NCBI RefSeq assembly: GCF_003858635.1
Contig: NZ_RQJO01000007.1
Span: 61,841 to 125,840, forward strand
Direction of reading: 5' to 3'
Source of the DNA: Larkinella rosea
GTDB taxonomy: Bacteria > Bacteroidota > Bacteroidia > Cytophagales > Spirosomataceae
DNA: 64,000 nucleotides
Positions 61,423 through 64,000 of this stretch are shown piece by piece; position 1 is the stretch's first letter, and each line of letters begins with the position of its first letter. Below the pieces are notes generated by a model, which was not told the origin of the DNA, did not search any database, and saw nothing but the letters and a program-made list of their open reading frames with translations. The translations under genes were made by a program, and so were the position numbers.

Positions 61423-64000
61423 ATGAATACAATTTACGTCCCGAAGAATGCTGGCAATCGGCATTCGTGTGTCCAGAAGGACAATCTATCAACTTTTGTA
61501 TTTGTGAAAAATTGTTTGCAAAAACAATTAAAAATTAAACTTCCCAATTTTATAACCGGTGCAATAGGTCGACGTTTATGGCAAACAACAATCCTGCTTT
61601 TGTGCAGTGTTGGGATGGTAGTCGCTCAAAACCCCAATCTGTATGTTCGCAAAAAAATAAACAATTCTAAACCGGTATTAAATGAAATCGTTTCCTACAC
61701 AGTTGTTGTGGGCAACGATGGCAATGCGGCAGCTACTGGTGTTGTCGTAAAAGATGAACTTTCGGTGGGCGCACAATATTCAATGCATACGGTTTTAAAA
61801 GGTGCCAATGCATTTACGCCCGCAACGGGAACTTGGAACATTGGTTCGCTTGCGGCAGGGGATTCTGTAGTCCTGGAACTGAAAGCAAAAGTTATTGAAA
61901 GAGGAGTTTGGTTTAATACGGCTGAAGTGATTGCAAGTCAGGGAACAGACCCGAACTCGACACCCAATAACCATGATATTTCAGAAGATGATATGGCATC
62001 GGTTTGTTTCTCCGTACCGATCGAATGGTACGAAGGTGACGAATTTACCGTAACCATTCCCATTCCGCTTACCGATGTTCAATGGACCCGAAACGATCAG
62101 AGTGGTTTTCCGGCAAATCTGGCAGTGGCTTCCGGAAATACCCTGGTTATAAAATCACCCGGTATTTATTCATTTACGGGAATGTTGGGAAGCTGTCCGG
62201 TGGGCGGCTGTTGTGCTATCGAGGTAATCCCGGGACCAAGCTGTCAGATTTCGGCCACAGCCATCACGAATCCAACGTGTGAAGCCAGTCCATTAGTGTT
62301 GAGTGTTACCGCTCAGGGCGGCACAGCACCTTACCAATATGCCTGGACAGGTCCGAACGGTTTTAATAAAACCGGTCAAAATCAGCTTATTCCGGTTGCA
62401 ACGGTTGTCAATGCAGGAGTCTATACGGTAAAGATAACGGATGCCAACAATTGCACTGCATTAGCCAGTGCAACGGCTATTGTGGGAACATTGCCGGTTG
62501 CAATTTGTAATTCGCCGGTTTGCGAAGGCGGAACAATCACTTTATCAGCAACCGATAGCGGAACGACGTATAGATGGTATGGTCCGAACGGTTTTACCAG
62601 TTCCTTGCAAAGCCCAACGATTCCCAACGCGACAACCGCTAACTCCGGCAGCTATACGGTTGTGATTACCGGAGCGGCAATTTGTTCCGGTACGGCCATC
62701 ACCAGTTTGACCATTCTTCCAAAACCAACCATTGTCGCTTCGGTCAGTAATAGCGTTTGCGTTGGAGGCACTTTTAGTTTATCCGCCACCGCCAGCGGAG
62801 CAACGGGACCGTATCAATACATCTGGACCGGGCCGAACGGGTTTTATGAAACCGGGCAGATGGTGGTAGTCAATAATGCGATGTTGACGCATACAGGCAG
62901 TTACACCGTAACGGTATTCAGTCAAAGTGGTTGTATCAATCAATATGTAACAACTCCGGTGACTGTCAAAGCTTGTATTTGTAATCCGGTAGCGGGTGCT
63001 TCACCCCCAACGGTGTGTGTGGGGGCAACTGTCAGCCTGACAGCAACTAACGGTTTTAATACGTACAGTTGGAAAGGACCCAATAATTTTACTTCAGCCC
63101 TACAAAATCCGGTAATCACGAACGCGCAATTAACTCATAACGGAAACTATACACTTACAGTAACCGGACCAACTTGTTCGGGAACAGCGGTTGTAAATGT
63201 GACGGTACAGGGAATACCAATAGCAGTAGCTTCGTCCACGACGGTTTGTACGGGTGGGATAGCCTCAATTTTCCTAAACTCCTCGGGGGGTGGCAGCTAT
63301 GGGTGGAAGGGCCCCAACGGTTACAGCAGCACTCTTCAGAACCCGGTGATCAGTAATGCAAGTGCATCCAACAACGGCAGTTATACAGTGGTGGTGACCA
63401 ACGCCAGCGGGTGCAGTGCGGCTCAGACGACCAGTGTGAATGTGGGTGTCTGCACCCCCGGGTGTACTCTGAATGCGAGTGTGGTGTCCTCAGTGAGTGC
63501 GGTGTGTGCGGGGGGCAGTGTGACGCTGACGGCCACGCCCTCGGGCAATACCGGAGCGGTGAGTTATCAATGGAGTGGTCCGGGTTTATCGGCCAGCAAT
63601 ACGGCCAGTGTGACGGCGGGCAGTCTGAGCACGACCAGCACGTTTACGGTGGTGGTCAGCGAGGGAGGCTGTAGTGTGACCAAAACGATCAGTGTGGTGG
63701 TCAATCCCTTGCCGGTGGTGAGCAATGTATCGGCCAGCACGCTGTGCAGCAGTGGGGTGGCGTCGATCCAGCTGACATCCTCGGGAGGTGGCAGCTATGG
63801 GTGGAAAGGCCCCAACGGTTACAGCAGCACTCTTCAGAACCCGGTGATCAGTAATGCAAGTGCATCCAACAACGGCAGTTATACGGTGGTGGTGACCAAC
63901 GCCAGCGGGTGCAGTGCCGTGCAGGTAGTGGCGGTGAATGTAGGCACCTGTGGGGTGGGGTGTACTCTGAATGCGAGTGTGGTGTCCTCAGTGAGTGCGG
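61423..64000 (+). CDS. Giant secreted Ig-like repeat surface protein (3' end outside window)
   Basis: An open frame of 859 codons runs to the window edge. From the ATG at 61423 there is a basic 51-residue N-region, a hydrophobic core (LWQTTILLLCSVGMVVAQ, 52-69), a DUF11-type domain (about 72-170) and then repeated Ig-like modules. Each module reads roughly CVGG..SLSATASG, Y.W.GPNGF, then LQNPVI.NA.....G.YTV.V....C. The design is that of a surface adhesin exported through Sec, and often the type IX system in this group; a C-terminal sorting domain would lie outside the window. GTG at 61504 is an alternative start. Modules after about 63280 are nearly identical at the DNA level. Confidence 0.85.
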   Translation, partial: MNTIYVPKNAGNRHSCVQKDNLSTFVFVKNCLQKQLKIKLPNFITGAIGRRLWQTTILLLCSVGMVVAQNPNLYVRKKINNSKPVLNEIVSYTVVVGNDGNAAATGVVVKDELSVGAQYSMHTVLKGANAFTPATGTWNIGSLAAGDSVVLELKAKVIERGVWFNTAEVIASQGTDPNSTPNNHDISEDDMASVCFSVPIEWYEGDEFTVTIPIPLTDVQWTRNDQSGFPANLAVASGNTLVIKSPGIYSFTGMLGSCPVGGCCAIEVIPGPSCQISATAITNPTCEASPLVLSVTAQGGTAPYQYAWTGPNGFNKTGQNQLIPVATVVNAGVYTVKITDANNCTALASATAIVGTLPVAICNSPVCEGGTITLSATDSGTTYRWYGPNGFTSSLQSPTIPNATTANSGSYTVVITGAAICSGTAITSLTILPKPTIVASVSNSVCVGGTFSLSATASGATGPYQYIWTGPNGFYETGQMVVVNNAMLTHTGSYTVTVFSQSGCINQYVTTPVTVKACICNPVAGASPPTVCVGATVSLTATNGFNTYSWKGPNNFTSALQNPVITNAQLTHNGNYTLTVTGPTCSGTAVVNVTVQGIPIAVASSTTVCTGGIASIFLNSSGGGSYGWKGPNGYSSTLQNPVISNASASNNGSYTVVVTNASGCSAAQTTSVNVGVCTPGCTLNASVVSSVSAVCAGGSVTLTATPSGNTGAVSYQWSGPGLSASNTASVTAGSLSTTSTFTVVVSEGGCSVTKTISVVVNPLPVVSNVSASTLCSSGVASIQLTSSGGGSYGWKGPNGYSSTLQNPVISNASASNNGSYTVVVTNASGCSAVQVVAVNVGTCGVGCTLNASVVSSVSA
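63283..64000 (+). repeat. 498 bp in-frame tandem repeat in the Ig-like protein (second copy cut by window edge)
   Basis: Sequence at 63291-63300 recurs at 63789-63798, and sequence at 63461-63500 recurs at 63959-63998, both with a 498 bp (166 codon) offset. The first roughly 140 bp differ at only a few bases. A stretch of about 45 bp then diverges strongly, and the following 40 bp are identical again. The frame is kept. At least one more full copy probably lies beyond the edge. Confidence 0.88.

Noticed and set aside
1..64000. tRNA, rRNA or transposase genes
   Set aside because: I looked for typical T-loop sequences, rRNA stretches and DDE or HUH transposase motifs and saw none; a covariance-model scan would be needed to exclude a short tRNA.

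Overview
The window looks like a chromosomal segment of a Bacteroidota bacterium, most likely of the order Cytophagales (Spirosoma/Larkinella-like). That placement is inferred from a SusC/SusD pair, several promoters of the Bacteroidota TAnnTTTG type, few visible Shine-Dalgarno sites, the ftsX-DUF3098-uppP-truB-ribF cluster, DoxX and LutABC genes of Bacteroidota type, and a large Ig-like surface protein. No rRNA, tRNA, insertion sequence, phage gene or CRISPR array was recognised.

Region 1 (1-23.7 kb, all minus strand) is a surface-polysaccharide locus. Read in the direction of transcription it starts with a Wza-like SLBB export protein and a Wzz-like chain-length protein. It continues with a Wzm/Wzt ABC exporter, a DegT-type sugar aminotransferase, a GT39-like membrane glycosyltransferase, a WbqC-like protein and a NeuD/PglD-like acetyltransferase. 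Then come many GT2 and GT4 glycosyltransferases, an acyltransferase-3, a DUF5672 protein, two paralogous unclassified glycosyltransferases, a Wzy/WaaL-like membrane protein and a WcaF-like acetyltransferase. It ends with a WecA/TagO-like initiating enzyme cut by the window edge. ABC-type and Wza/Wzz/Wzy-type parts sit together.

Region 2 (24-31 kb) is housekeeping: parE, bifunctional pheA, then on the minus strand ftsX, a DUF3098 gene, uppP, truB and ribF.

Region 3 (31-46.8 kb) is mixed: a propeller lipoprotein, a DUF779/aldehyde dehydrogenase pair with a divergent AraC regulator, DoxX, a secreted TPR protein, a GH63-type glucosidase, an orphan SusD/SusC pair and an internally deleted Uma2-family pseudogene. 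A candidate small RNA lies at 38.5 kb.

Region 4 (46.9-55.2 kb, plus strand) is a catabolic cluster. It holds an FAH-family hydrolase, an L-fuconolactonase-like amidohydrolase, an SDR L-fucose dehydrogenase-like enzyme, FucP and a RhaM-type mutarotase, followed after a secreted endonuclease/phosphatase-family protein by LutABC. Together they fit the non-phosphorylative L-fucose route, whose products are pyruvate and L-lactate; LutABC would oxidise the lactate.

Region 5 (55.2-64 kb) holds a GNAT acetyltransferase, cmk, a DAO-type FAD oxidoreductase, a large TolB-propeller/beta-barrel outer-membrane protein, and the start of a long Ig-like repeat surface protein that runs off the window.

A recurring theme is a set of inverted repeats, often built on arms such as TGAACAATGAA or GTGAATGAG, that occupy about a dozen intergenic gaps and never a gene. 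Several gene starts were moved downstream because a longer reading frame would run through one of these hairpins or upstream of a predicted transcript start.
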